In this document: positions 14,778-22,765 of the stretch, piece after piece
How the letters are laid out: every line of letters begins with the position of its first letter
Numbering within the stretch: the first letter of the stretch is position 1
From: an uncultured Prevotella sp.
GTDB lineage: Bacteria > Bacteroidota > Bacteroidia > Bacteroidales > Bacteroidaceae
Direction of reading: 5' to 3'
DNA length: 24,928 nucleotides
Assembly (NCBI GenBank): GCA_900555035.1
Contig: USJX01000041.1
Coordinates: 1 to 24,928 of the forward strand
The notes under the pieces: model-generated
What the model was told of the DNA's origin: nothing
What the model saw: only the letters and a program-made list of their open reading frames with translations
Databases searched by the model: none
Program-made: the position numbers and the translations under genes

Positions 14778-15959
14778 TTATTTCTTCATATAAGGGTCGG
14801 TGCCCAAAACGGTCTTGGCCAGGCGCTTAGCCTTGTCGCGCAGGGCATTCATGTCGTCGCCCTTCTCGCCGTAGCAGAGCACTACACCCATTCTTCTGCC
14901 CACGTGAGCCTCTGGCTTGCCGAAGATGCGGATGCGGGTGTGGTCTTCCTTCAGGGCATCGAGCATGTTGTAGTTCAGTGGCTCGGTGCTTTCCTCAGGA
15001 GAAAGGATGACGGCAGAACAGCCGATGTGCTCCAGGTGGATTCCGGCGATAGGCAAGCCCATCACGGCACGGAAGTGGAGTTCAAACTCGCTCAGGTTGG
15101 TGGTGTGACCGAGGGTTACCATACCCGTATCGTGTGGACGAGGACTCAGCTCTGAGAAGATCACTTCGCCCTGTTTGCTCAGGAAGAACTCTACGCCCCA
15201 GAGTCCGGCACCGGTCAATGCCTTGGTCACTTCGCCGGCAATGTGCTCAGCCTTCTTCAACGCCTCCTCTGGGAGGTGGAATGGCTGCCAACTCTCACGG
15301 TAGTCGCCGCCCTTCTGTACGTGACCGATAGGTGGACAGAAGAGGGTAGGACCATCCTTCTGGGTGATGGTGAGCAGGGTGAACTCTGAATCAAAGTCGA
15401 TGAATTCCTCGATAATCACCTCCTTCACGTCGCCGCGACCTTCTTCCATCGCCTCCTTGTAAGCCTCCATCAGCTCATCGTCGTTGTGAACATAGCTCTG
15501 ACCATGACCGCTGGAACTCATCAGTGGCTTCACCACGCATGGGAAACCGATTTCATCGGCTGCGTTCTTGAACTCCTCAAAAGTCTTGGCATAAAAGTAC
15601 TTGGCTGTGCGCAGACCCAGTTCCTTGGCAGCCAGGTCGCGGATGGCACGGCGGTTCATGGTGTAGTTCACGGCACGTGCAGAAGGCACAATCTGAATGC
15701 CCTCCTTCTCGAAGTCGAAGAGTCGCTCGGTGCGGATAGCTTCAATCTCAGGCACGATGATGTCTGGGTGATGTTTTTCAACCACAGCGGTCAATGCGTC
15801 GCCATCGAGCATCGAGAACACTTCCCGCTCGTCGGCTACCTGCATGGCTGGTGCATTGTCATACTTGTCGCAAGCGATGACATACTGTCCTGCGCGCTTT
15901 GCGGCGATGGTAAACTCTTTGCCCAGTTCGCCTGAGCCCAAAAGCATAATCTTCTTCAT
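14778..15959 (-). CDS. purT: Formate-dependent GAR transformylase
   Basis: A 393-residue ATP-grasp enzyme that makes formylglycinamide ribonucleotide from GAR, formate and ATP, the folate-independent version of the third step of purine synthesis. The N-terminus MKKIMLLGSGELGKEFTIAA with VIACDKYDNAPAMQVAD is the PreATP-grasp fold. The ATP-grasp core includes PCVVKPLMSSSGHGQSYVHN and EEFIDFDSEFTLLTITQKDG. GLWGVEFFLSKQGEVIFSEL, then SPRPHDTGMVTLGHTTNLSE, is very typical of PurT. Length is normal. No promoter is obvious in the 69 bp to the upstream kinase-like gene, so it may be read through from there. The downstream cupin follows after only 5 bp. Confidence 0.96.
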   Translation of the reverse strand: MKKIMLLGSGELGKEFTIAAKRAGQYVIACDKYDNAPAMQVADEREVFSMLDGDALTAVVEKHHPDIIVPEIEAIRTERLFDFEKEGIQIVPSARAVNYTMNRRAIRDLAAKELGLRTAKYFYAKTFEEFKNAADEIGFPCVVKPLMSSSGHGQSYVHNDDELMEAYKEAMEEGRGDVKEVIIEEFIDFDSEFTLLTITQKDGPTLFCPPIGHVQKGGDYRESWQPFHLPEEALKKAEHIAGEVTKALTGAGLWGVEFFLSKQGEVIFSELSPRPHDTGMVTLGHTTNLSEFELHFRAVMGLPIAGIHLEHIGCSAVILSPEESTEPLNYNMLDALKEDHTRIRIFGKPEAHVGRRMGVVLCYGEKGDDMNALRDKAKRLAKTVLGTDPYMKK

Positions 15960-15991
15960 TATGAATGATGTTTAATGTTTTATGTCCCTAA

Positions 15992-16040
15992 AATTAATCA
16001 CTAATCACTAATAATTAATCACTAATAATTAATCACTAAG
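15992..16040. repeat. Seven heptamers between the kinase-like gene and purT
   Basis: Seven 7-bp units in a row: AATTAAT CACTAAT CACTAAT AATTAAT CACTAAT AATTAAT CACTAAG. A 14-mer (AATTAATCACTAAT) recurs three times. The stop codon of the kinase-like gene (16029-16031) falls inside the array. Confidence 0.8.
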
Positions 16041-16652
16041 TCCGAATTTCTTTCTGATAAATTCTGCGATAAACTTCTCTGTCTCTTCGATTCCCAGATG
16101 GCTGCTGTTGATGCAGAGGTCGTAGCTTTCGCTGTGTCCCCACTTCTTGCCAGTGTAGTAATCGTAGTAGGAGGCGCGCTGCTCCTCGTGGCTTTCGATG
16201 AACTTGCGGGCGGTGGCTCTGTCGATGTTCTTTCGCTTGCACACCGCCTTGATGCGGTCGTCGATATTGGCGGTGATGAAGATGTTGATCACATTCTTGT
16301 AGTCACGCAGTACATAGTCGGCGGTTCTGCCCACAAACACGCAGTTGCCCTGGTCGGCAGCCTTCTTGATGGCGTCGCTCTGGAACTTGTACAGGCCTTC
16401 CTGCGAGAAGTCGTTATGATAGAAGTTGTTGTCGCTCAGGAAAGGCAGATGAGTATGGAAGAGAGACTTGAAGAATCCCTTCTGCTCATCGTTCTGCTCG
16501 AAGAATTTCTCCGAAAAACCGCTCTCCTTGGCAGCCAGGTTCAGCAGTTCCCGGTCGTAGCATTTGCAACCGAAATCCTCTGCCAGCTTCTCGGCGATGA
16601 TATGGCCGCCGCTTCCTATCTGGCGACCCACGTTTATGATTATCTTATTCAT
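16029..16652 (-). CDS. Cytidylate kinase-like family protein
   Basis: This 207-residue protein belongs to the cytidylate-kinase-like P-loop family that is common in Bacteroidales and distinct from the main cytidylate kinase Cmk. It starts MNKIIINVGRQIGSGGHIIA, with a P-loop-like GRQIGSGG at 9-16 that lacks the canonical GK(S/T). Next come CYDRELLNLAAKESGFSEKF, NCVFVGRTADYVLRDYKNVI and the LID-like region RIKAVCKRKNIDRATARKFI. The substrate is unproven. The C-terminal codons run into heptamer repeats that provide the stop. It lies 46 bp downstream of the MATE gene, in the same direction. Between them are the palindrome CTAAAATTTTAG (16657-16668) and three CTGTTAA heptamers. Confidence 0.85.
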   Translation of the reverse strand: MNKIIINVGRQIGSGGHIIAEKLAEDFGCKCYDRELLNLAAKESGFSEKFFEQNDEQKGFFKSLFHTHLPFLSDNNFYHNDFSQEGLYKFQSDAIKKAADQGNCVFVGRTADYVLRDYKNVINIFITANIDDRIKAVCKRKNIDRATARKFIESHEEQRASYYDYYTGKKWGHSESYDLCINSSHLGIEETEKFIAEFIRKKFGLSD

Positions 16653-16668
16653 AAGTCTAAAATTTTAG

Positions 16669-16689
16669 CTGTTAACTGTTAACTGTTAA
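16669..16689. repeat. Three CTGTTAA heptamers
   Basis: CTGTTAA occurs three times in tandem in the 46-bp gap between the MATE and kinase-like genes, next to the 12-bp palindrome CTAAAATTTTAG (16657-16668). The unit matches the heptamer family seen at 13299-13418 and 22766-22936. Confidence 0.8.
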
Positions 16690-16698
16690 CTTCGGCCG

Positions 16699-18078
16699 TT
16701 ATTCATTAACATTAACTTTCATGTTTTCTTTATGTTGTTTCTTCAACTTGTTCATGTACCACGACATCACGATGGCGGCGATGACTGCAGCAGAGAAGTC
16801 GGAGATAGGCATACTGTACCATACGCCGTCGATATTCCAGATCATCGGCAGGAAAGCCAGGAGGGGCAGGAGGATGAGCAACTGTCTCGATAGCGAGAGG
16901 AAGATGCTGATCTTCACCTTTCCGATGCACTGGAAGAAATTGGTGATAACCATCTGGAACCCGATGATCGGGAAGCAGAACATCACCACTCTGATGGCCT
17001 TGATGCCCAAGTCTATCAGCGTTTTATCCGTAGTAAAGAGTCTTGCGCAATAGTAAGGCAGGAACATCGCTATCAGCCAGCCCGTCACCATGATGGCGGT
17101 GGCGGCGATGATGCTCAGGTTCAGCACGCGCATCAGTCTATCCAGTTTCTGGGCACCATAGTTGTATCCGGCAATAGGCTGCATTCCCTGGTTTACGCCG
17201 AACACGAACATCACGAACACCATCGCAATACCGTTGGCTATTCCGTAGGCACCCACGGAGAGGTCGCCTCCGAATTTCACCAGCTGGTTGTTGATGAAGA
17301 TGACGATGATGCAGGCGCACACGTTCATCAGAAAAGGCGAAATGCCGATGGCAAGGATATTATCCACGAGCTTCCTCTTCAGTTTGTAGATGCCTTTCTT
17401 GAAGTGGAGCAGCTCGTTCTTGTTGCTGAAGAGCTTGAACTGCCACATCAGCGCCATCAGCTGCGAAAGGATGGTGGCGATGGCGGCACCCTGTATTCCC
17501 CATTTGAACACGAGGATGAAGAGGGCATCCAGTATCACGTTCATCACCACCGTGAAGATGGTGGCGTACATTGCCTGCTTAGGCTTGCTCGCCGCCCTGA
17601 GCAGGGCGTTCATGCCGAAATACATGTGGCTCACCACATTACCCAGCAGGATGATGACCATATACTCATGGGCATAGACGAGTGTCTGGTCGCTGGCTCC
17701 GAAGAATCTCAGGATAGGGTCGAGGAAGAGCAGGCAGATGATGCTCAGTCCGATACCGATGATGAGATTCAGAGAAATCGTGTTACCCAGAATGTTTTGC
17801 GCTGTGGCATAATCCTTTTGTCCCAACTTCACGCTGATGGCGGTAGATGCTCCCACGCCCACACCGGCTCCGAAAGCGGCGGTGAGGTTCATGAAGGGGA
17901 AGGTGATGGCGAGACCTGAGATGGCCATGGCTCCCACACCCTGACCGATGAATACGCGGTCAACAATGTTGTAGAGCGAGGCGGCGGTCATCGCAATCAT
18001 GGCTGGCAGGGCGTACTGAACGAGCAGTTTGCCCACCGGCTTCGTACCTAATTCTAATGTCGCTTGTTTATTTTCCAT
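16699..18078 (-). CDS. MATE family efflux transporter
   Basis: A 459-residue inner-membrane protein with the roughly 12 hydrophobic segments of MATE transporters, which export organic cations and drugs using Na+ or H+ gradients. Family marks are the N-terminal block GTKPVGKLLVQYALPAMIAM, then TAASLYNIVDRVFIGQGVGA, and AFGAGVGVGASTAISVKLGQ with KDYATAQ. In the second half NQGMQPIAGYNYGAQKLDRL is the matching MATE signature. Substrates cannot be predicted. The terminal 20 residues are charged (MNKLKKQHKENMKVNVNE). It diverges from the subtilisin-like protease gene, with a promoter in the shared gap, and probably leads an operon with the kinase-like gene and possibly purT. Confidence 0.93.
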   Translation of the reverse strand: MENKQATLELGTKPVGKLLVQYALPAMIAMTAASLYNIVDRVFIGQGVGAMAISGLAITFPFMNLTAAFGAGVGVGASTAISVKLGQKDYATAQNILGNTISLNLIIGIGLSIICLLFLDPILRFFGASDQTLVYAHEYMVIILLGNVVSHMYFGMNALLRAASKPKQAMYATIFTVVMNVILDALFILVFKWGIQGAAIATILSQLMALMWQFKLFSNKNELLHFKKGIYKLKRKLVDNILAIGISPFLMNVCACIIVIFINNQLVKFGGDLSVGAYGIANGIAMVFVMFVFGVNQGMQPIAGYNYGAQKLDRLMRVLNLSIIAATAIMVTGWLIAMFLPYYCARLFTTDKTLIDLGIKAIRVVMFCFPIIGFQMVITNFFQCIGKVKISIFLSLSRQLLILLPLLAFLPMIWNIDGVWYSMPISDFSAAVIAAIVMSWYMNKLKKQHKENMKVNVNE

Positions 18079-18150
18079 TTATATCTGTTTTTTGCTCATA
18101 GCCGATCGACCTGCTGCTTTCAGAAAGCAACTGCGGCGGCTACTTGTCTG

Positions 18151-18158
18151 CAAAATTA
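18151..18158 (-). promoter_or_regulatory. -7 promoter element of the MATE gene
   Basis: On the minus strand this reads TAATTTTG (TAnnTTTG), 72 bp before the MATE start codon. No clear -33 element. Confidence 0.45.
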
Positions 18159-18229
18159 CAAAAAATATCTGATACCTTATTATATATATAAGAAAAACTT
18201 GCATTTCCCGATAAAAACTTCTCTTTTCT

Positions 18230-18261
18230 TTTGGCATTCTCATGCAAAATCACTACTTTTG
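18230..18261 (+). promoter_or_regulatory. Promoter of the protease-xseA operon
   Basis: -33 TTTG (18230-18233) and -7 TACTTTTG (18254-18261) with a 20-bp spacer, followed by a leader of about 37 nt to the ATG at 18304. Confidence 0.65.
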
Positions 18262-18303
18262 CATATCGTAACAGACAACATTTACAATCGAAAGACCGAT
18301 ATA

Positions 18304-19722
18304 ATGATGAAAAGACTTTTAATGCTTTATGCATTCTTACTAACTGCATTTACATTGTTTGCCCACAATAATAGGGTGGCTGGCATCGACATGGTGTCGT
18401 ACCCCGGCGGCAAATGTATGATGTATCGTCTTTACCTCAAGGATAAAGACCTCGACCATAATCCCTATTCGGTGAACCGCCCGGAGGAGTTCCTCTCGGC
18501 ACGATCCATCGAAAGGCGCAAGCGACAGGGACTCCCTGTCAACCTCACCGACCTGCCCGTGGCTCCTGCCTACGAAAAGGCGGTGGCTGATGCCGGCATT
18601 GAGATAGTGGGCAAGAGCAAGTGGAACAACACCCTGCTCGTGCGAATCCACAAGGAAAAGGAACTCCGCAAGCTTGACGGCTTCGATTTCATCCGCAAGA
18701 TGATGAAGGTATTCGTGGCTCCCGATTCCGTGAGCCAGAGAATGCGCTCGGGGGTGAGAAAGGGATTGAACGAATGGGGCAACAGTGCCGGATTTTATGG
18801 AGCTGCCGATGCCCAGCTGAAGGCGATGAACGGCAACCGGCTCCACGAGAGCGGTCATCGGGGCAGGGGCATGATGATAGCCGTGTTCGATGGCGGATTC
18901 ATGAATGCGGATAAGATTCCGGCATTGCACGATATCAAGTTGGCTGGCATCAGGGACTTCGTGGTGCCGCAGTCCAAGAACATCTTTTCTGAGATGGAAC
19001 ATGGCACGATGGTGCTTTCTACCATGGCTGCTCATGCGCCCAACTACTATGTGGGTGTGGCGCCGGAAGCGGAATACCTGCTGGTAAGATGCGAGGATGA
19101 GCGTACCGAGAGCCTTGCCGAGGAGGATTACTGGGCGAGTGCGGCAGAATATGCCGACAGTTGTGGCGTGGATATCATCAACTCCTCGCTCGGCTATCAT
19201 GGCTTTGATGATGCTTCGATGAACCATCATTATTATGAGCAGGATGGCAACACCACCCTGATTTCACACACGGCATCGATGTGTGCAGACAAAGGCATCA
19301 TCTGCGTGAACTCTGCCGGAAATGATGGCATGGGTGCCTGGAAGAAAATCAATTTTCCTGCCGATGCCAAGGATATCCTGACGGTGGGCAGCATCAACGA
19401 GCAGGGCACGAATGCGGCATTCAGTGCCGTGGGACCTACGGCGGATGGCAGAATCAAGCCAGATGTGATGGCGTATGGCAGTCCTACCTGCGTGATTACG
19501 GGCAGGGGCAGCATCATCAACGATAACGGAACCTCGTTCTCATCGCCGCTGATAGCCGGCATGGTGGCGTGCCTCTGGCAGGCATTGCCCCGCAAGACGG
19601 CCAAGCAGATGATTAAACTCGTAAGATTGGCAGGCAACAATCAGCAGCATCCAGATAATGTATTCGGATATGGTGTGCCTGATTTCTGGAAAGCTTATCA
19701 GACGGGGAAAGCGATAAAGTAA
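18304..19722 (+). CDS. Secreted subtilisin-like (S8) serine protease
   Basis: I chose the ATG at 18304, because the promoter lies just upstream and the protein then begins with a clean signal peptide (MMKRLLMLYAFLLTAFTLFA, cleavage after about residue 20). An upstream extension of the frame has no coding character. The mature protein has an N-terminal propeptide-like region (about 25-180; EFLSARSIERRKRQGLPVNL is typical of Bacteroidetes S8 proteases) and then the catalytic domain: Asp196 in AVFDGGF, His233 in EHGTMV, the oxyanion Asn340 in SAGNDG and Ser411 in NGTSFSSP. The length is 472 residues. No type IX C-terminal sorting domain is visible, as the chain ends soon after the catalytic domain, so it is probably periplasmic or exported by Sec alone. 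It is followed after 22 bp by xseA and is probably cotranscribed. Confidence 0.9.
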   Translation: MMKRLLMLYAFLLTAFTLFAHNNRVAGIDMVSYPGGKCMMYRLYLKDKDLDHNPYSVNRPEEFLSARSIERRKRQGLPVNLTDLPVAPAYEKAVADAGIEIVGKSKWNNTLLVRIHKEKELRKLDGFDFIRKMMKVFVAPDSVSQRMRSGVRKGLNEWGNSAGFYGAADAQLKAMNGNRLHESGHRGRGMMIAVFDGGFMNADKIPALHDIKLAGIRDFVVPQSKNIFSEMEHGTMVLSTMAAHAPNYYVGVAPEAEYLLVRCEDERTESLAEEDYWASAAEYADSCGVDIINSSLGYHGFDDASMNHHYYEQDGNTTLISHTASMCADKGIICVNSAGNDGMGAWKKINFPADAKDILTVGSINEQGTNAAFSAVGPTADGRIKPDVMAYGSPTCVITGRGSIINDNGTSFSSPLIAGMVACLWQALPRKTAKQMIKLVRLAGNNQQHPDNVFGYGVPDFWKAYQTGKAIK

Positions 19723-19744
19723 ACTTGGCTGCAAAACATAAAAT

Positions 19745-21040
19745 ATGAAGCATTTATCATTATATGAATTAAACTCGATAGTCAGCGAAATCATTTCGAT
19801 GTCCTTGCCCGACAGCTATTGGGTGGAAGCGGAACTCTCCGAGGCTCGCGAGGGCTACGGCGGGCACTGCTATCTGGAACTGATCCAGAAAGATGAGCGG
19901 TCTAATACGCCGGTAGCCAAGGCTCATGCCAACTGCTGGCGAAACCGCTGGATGCTTATCAAGCCGAATTTCGAGCGCATCACCGGACAGCGCATTCATG
20001 CCGGCATGAAGGTGCTACTCAAGGTTCATGCCCAGTTTCACGAGAACTACGGCTTCTCCTGGATAGTGGACGATATCGACCCTAACTATACCATGGGCGA
20101 CATGGCGCGCAAGCGACTGGAAATCATTAATACGCTGAAGGAAGAAGGGGTCTTCGACCTGCAGAAAGAATTGGTGCTCCCGATGTTCTGCCAGCGCATC
20201 GCCGTGATTTCGAGTGCCACTGCCGCCGGATATGGCGATTTCTGCAATCAGCTAGCCGATAACGACTACGGTTTGCAGTTTACCACCCGTCTCTTTCCTG
20301 CCACGATGCAGGGTGAGGGAGTGGAGCAGAGCGTCATCGCCGCCCTGGATAGCATCAATGCCGAATGGGAAGAGTATGATTGCGTGGTCATCATCCGTGG
20401 AGGAGGAGCTACCAGCGACCTGTCGGGTTTCGACACCCTGGCATTAGCCGAGAATGTGGCCAACTTCCCGCTTCCTATCATCACGGGAATAGGTCACGAA
20501 AGAGACGAAAGCGTGCTCGATATGATTTCCTACCAGCGTGTCAAGACGCCGACCGCCGCAGCCGCCTTCCTCATCAACCATCTCGCCGAGGTTTATGCCC
20601 GTGTGATGGATGCGCAGGAAGCCATCGTGCAGAATGTGAAGCATCGCTTGCAGGTAGAGAAGATGAGGCTCGACAGATTGAGCAACACCATCCCCGTTCA
20701 GTTCTCGCTGGTAAAGACTCGTCAGGGAGCCTATCTCGACCGTCTGATGAATCGTCTCACCACGAATCTGCAATCCAAGGTTGCAAATGCCCAGCGCAAG
20801 TTCGAAATCATCTCCCAGAACATTCAGCCGGTATTGGAAAGAAAGATGCTCAACGAAAGCCATCGCCTCCAGCTCCTCCAGCAGCGCATCCAGTCGCAAG
20901 ACCCCGCCTTGCTGCTGAAACGTGGCTACAGCATCACGCTGAAAGATGGCAAGAGCGTCCGCTCTGCCTCGCAGCTGAAATCCGGGGATATTATCGAAAC
21001 GAAATTCGCCGAAGGCAGCGTGAAGGCAGAAGTTGAATGA
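19745..21040 (+). CDS. xseA: Exodeoxyribonuclease VII large subunit
   Basis: A 431-residue XseA, the catalytic subunit of exonuclease VII, which degrades single-stranded DNA from both ends into oligonucleotides. The N-terminal OB-fold (SLYELNSIVSEIISMSLPDS onward, to about residue 105) binds ssDNA. The nuclease core holds RKRLEIINTLKEEGVFDLQK, RIAVISSATAAGYGDFCNQL, VIIRGGGATSDLSGFDTLAL and ITGIGHERDESVLDMIS, all strong family motifs. The coiled-coil C-terminal region (about 280-385) binds XseB. KRGYSITLKDGKSVRSASQL is the usual C-terminal motif. It is normal in length and probably cotranscribed with the upstream protease gene. Ten bases after the stop a 213-bp repeat element begins, separating it from xseB. 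Confidence 0.97.
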   Translation: MKHLSLYELNSIVSEIISMSLPDSYWVEAELSEAREGYGGHCYLELIQKDERSNTPVAKAHANCWRNRWMLIKPNFERITGQRIHAGMKVLLKVHAQFHENYGFSWIVDDIDPNYTMGDMARKRLEIINTLKEEGVFDLQKELVLPMFCQRIAVISSATAAGYGDFCNQLADNDYGLQFTTRLFPATMQGEGVEQSVIAALDSINAEWEEYDCVVIIRGGGATSDLSGFDTLALAENVANFPLPIITGIGHERDESVLDMISYQRVKTPTAAAAFLINHLAEVYARVMDAQEAIVQNVKHRLQVEKMRLDRLSNTIPVQFSLVKTRQGAYLDRLMNRLTTNLQSKVANAQRKFEIISQNIQPVLERKMLNESHRLQLLQQRIQSQDPALLLKRGYSITLKDGKSVRSASQLKSGDIIETKFAEGSVKAEVE

Positions 21041-21049
21041 TATTTCACC

Positions 21050-21262
21050 CAAGATGGCAACCCCGCTAGGCGTCTCGGCGGATTTGCAATCCGCCGTTAA
21101 AAAATGTTCGACCTTTTAAAACCGGGGGATTTGTAATCCCCCAATCTCTTGTTGCAATCTTGTTTGCTGCGGATTTCAAATCCGCAGAGCCTAAATAGGT
21201 TGGGACATTTTTAAACGCCGGATTTCAAATCCGGCGGAACGCCTAGCGGAGTTGTATTCTTG
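21050..21262. mobile_element. MITE/REP-like element with four internal hairpins
   Basis: The element is bounded by terminal inverted repeats 21050-21073 and 21239-21262: 24 bp, 20 matching, with a perfect 11-bp inner part CCGCTAGGCGT/ACGCCTAGCGG. Inside are four hairpins of one design, GGATT-TNN-AATCC with different GC clamps: 21076-21096 (loop TGC), 21124-21142 (loop TGT), 21167-21187 (loop TCA) and 21216-21236 (loop TCA). No ORF is present, so it would be non-autonomous. It lies between xseA and xseB, which are usually adjacent. No target-site duplication is certain. Confidence 0.7.
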
Positions 21263-21302
21263 AAAAACAAAGCGTAAAGTTAACTCCAAACAAAATAAAA
21301 CT

Positions 21303-21497
21303 ATGGCTAAAGAAGAAATGAAATACGAGCAAGCCGTAAGAGAGCTTGAGCAAATCGTAGAAAGAATGGAAAACGATGAACTCGACATCGACCAGCTCTC
21401 CGAGCAATTGAAACGTGCCAAGGTTCTGGTGAAGTTCTGCAAGGATAAACTCACCAAAACCGATGAGGAAATCAAGAAACTGCTCAGCGAAGATTGA
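21303..21497 (+). CDS. xseB: Exodeoxyribonuclease VII small subunit
   Basis: A 64-residue XseB, normal length. The pattern MKYEQAVRELEQIVERMEND, then ELDIDQLSEQLKRAKVLVKF and CKDKLTKTDEEI, is the family's two-helix coiled hairpin, several copies of which bind one XseA. It acts in the cytoplasm with XseA in mismatch repair and single-strand DNA degradation. Its start is 262 bp after xseA, a gap filled by the MITE-like element. No good TAnnTTTG promoter is seen between element and start (TATTCTTG at 21255-21262, one base off consensus, overlaps the element's right terminus). It may depend on readthrough from xseA through the hairpins or on a promoter provided by the element. Confidence 0.95.
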   Translation: MAKEEMKYEQAVRELEQIVERMENDELDIDQLSEQLKRAKVLVKFCKDKLTKTDEEIKKLLSED

Positions 21498-21598
21498 TTC
21501 CTCTTCGCAAAAATAGTCCATAAATAGGCAAAATCACGCCTTAAAATGGCATAAACCCATAAAAATATAACGTTTTAGCTAAATTTATCGCAAAATAG

Positions 21599-21629
21599 TT
21601 GCAGATTAGTAGAATATTTTGTACTTTTG
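21599..21629 (+). promoter_or_regulatory. Promoter of ilvE
   Basis: -33 TTG (21599-21601) and -7 TACTTTTG (21622-21629) with a 20-bp spacer. A 16-bp sequence in the spacer recurs just after the predicted start of transcription. Confidence 0.55.
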
Positions 21630-21654
21630 CGGACAAATATTAGTAGAACATTTT
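21605..21654 (+). repeat. Direct repeat overlapping the ilvE promoter
   Basis: ATTAGTAGAATATTTT (21605-21620) and ATTAGTAGAACATTTT (21639-21654) differ at one of 16 bases and are 34 bp apart. The first copy fills the spacer between -33 and -7, the second lies just past the likely start site. They are candidate regulator binding sites. Confidence 0.45.
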
Positions 21655-21668
21655 AAAAATAGGATGTT

Positions 21669-22685
21669 ATGAAAGACTTAGATTGGTCTAATTTGTCATT
21701 CGGCTATCGCCGTACTGACTACAATGTTCGCTGTTACTATCGCGACGGCAAATGGGGCGAAATAGAAGTTTGCTCTGATGAGTATTTGAAATTGCACATG
21801 GCTGCCACCTGCCTGCACTATGGTCAGGAGGCGTTCGAGGGCTTGAAGGCTTATCGTTGCCCAGACGGCAAGGTGCGCGTATTCCGTATGGATGAGAATG
21901 CTGCCCGCCTGCAGAGCACATGCCGTGGTATCCTGATGCCAGAGGTGCCAACAGAACTGTTTGAGGAGATGGTCAAGAAGGTGGTCCGCCTGAACCAGGA
22001 GTGGATTCCTACCTACGAGAGTGGTGCTACGCTCTATATCCGTCCTTTGCTCATCGGTACAAGCCCTCAGGTGGGTGTGCATCCTTCTAAGGAGTATTGC
22101 TTCCTGATTTTCGTAACCCCAGTGGGTCCATACTTCAAGGGTGGATTCTCTACCAACCCATACGTCATCATTCGTGATTTCGACCGCTCTGCTCCTCTCG
22201 GAACAGGTATCTATAAGGTGGGTGGCAACTATGCTGCTTCCCTCAGAGCCAACTCTATCGCTCACGAAAAGGGTTATGCCTGCGAGTTCTATCTCGACGC
22301 CAAGGAGAAGAAATACATGGATGAGTGTGGTGCAGCCAACTTCTTCGGTATCAAGAACAATACCTACGTTACTCCTAAGAGTACCTCTATCCTCCCATCT
22401 ATCACCAACAAGAGCTTGATGCAGTTGGCTGAGGATTTGGGCATGAAGGTAGAGCGTCGTCAGATTCCTGAGGATGAGTTGGATACCTTCGAGGAGGCTG
22501 GTGCCTGCGGTACGGCTGCCGTTATCAGCCCTATCAGCTATATCGATGATTTGGATACTGGCAAGCGCTACAATTTTGGTGAGAAGCCAGGTCCTGTTTC
22601 TAAGCACCTGTATGAGACTCTTCGTGGCATCCAGTATGGTACTATCGAAGACAAGCACGGTTGGACAACCGTAGTTATTGAGTAA
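21669..22685 (+). CDS. ilvE: Branched-chain amino acid aminotransferase
   Basis: A 338-residue fold-type IV PLP enzyme of the larger BCAT subgroup (BCAT2/eukaryote-like length). It interconverts leucine, isoleucine and valine with their 2-oxo acids, using glutamate/2-oxoglutarate. The motifs CLHYGQEAFEGLKAYRCPDG (about 48-67), TLYIRPLLIGTSPQVGVHPS, GTGIYKVGGNYAASLRANSI (catalytic Lys183) and MDECGAANFFGI are all characteristic. It is flanked by its own promoter and terminator, so it is probably transcribed alone; no other ilv/leu gene lies in the window. Confidence 0.96.
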   Translation: MKDLDWSNLSFGYRRTDYNVRCYYRDGKWGEIEVCSDEYLKLHMAATCLHYGQEAFEGLKAYRCPDGKVRVFRMDENAARLQSTCRGILMPEVPTELFEEMVKKVVRLNQEWIPTYESGATLYIRPLLIGTSPQVGVHPSKEYCFLIFVTPVGPYFKGGFSTNPYVIIRDFDRSAPLGTGIYKVGGNYAASLRANSIAHEKGYACEFYLDAKEKKYMDECGAANFFGIKNNTYVTPKSTSILPSITNKSLMQLAEDLGMKVERRQIPEDELDTFEEAGACGTAAVISPISYIDDLDTGKRYNFGEKPGPVSKHLYETLRGIQYGTIEDKHGWTTVVIE

Positions 22686-22713
22686 AAACCAATAAGAGAT
22701 AATTTTAGATTAG

Positions 22714-22754
22714 AGCACTTTGAGAAGTTTTCCGCTTCTTGGAGTGCTTTTTTT
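22714..22754 (+). terminator. Rho-independent terminator of ilvE
   Basis: AGCACT (22714-22719) and AGAAG (22723-22727) pair with CTTCT (22735-22739) and AGTGCT (22743-22748), followed by a run of Ts (22748-22754). It lies 29 bp after the stop codon. Confidence 0.85.
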
Positions 22755-22765
22755 ATTATGAGGGG

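Noticed and set aside
18064..18303. Upstream extension of the protease frame
   Set aside because: It overlaps the MATE start, crosses both divergent promoters and would bury the signal peptide; the ATG at 18304 fits promoter and signal sequence.
18340..19230. Minus-strand open frame of 296 codons
   Set aside because: Antisense to the subtilisin-like protease, whose catalytic motifs are intact.
21050..21262. Riboswitch upstream of xseB
   Set aside because: Four repeated mini-hairpins inside terminal inverted repeats do not resemble any riboswitch I know; a mobile or REP-like element fits better.
21696..22658. Minus-strand open frame of 320 codons
   Set aside because: Antisense to ilvE; no recognisable motifs and no promoter.
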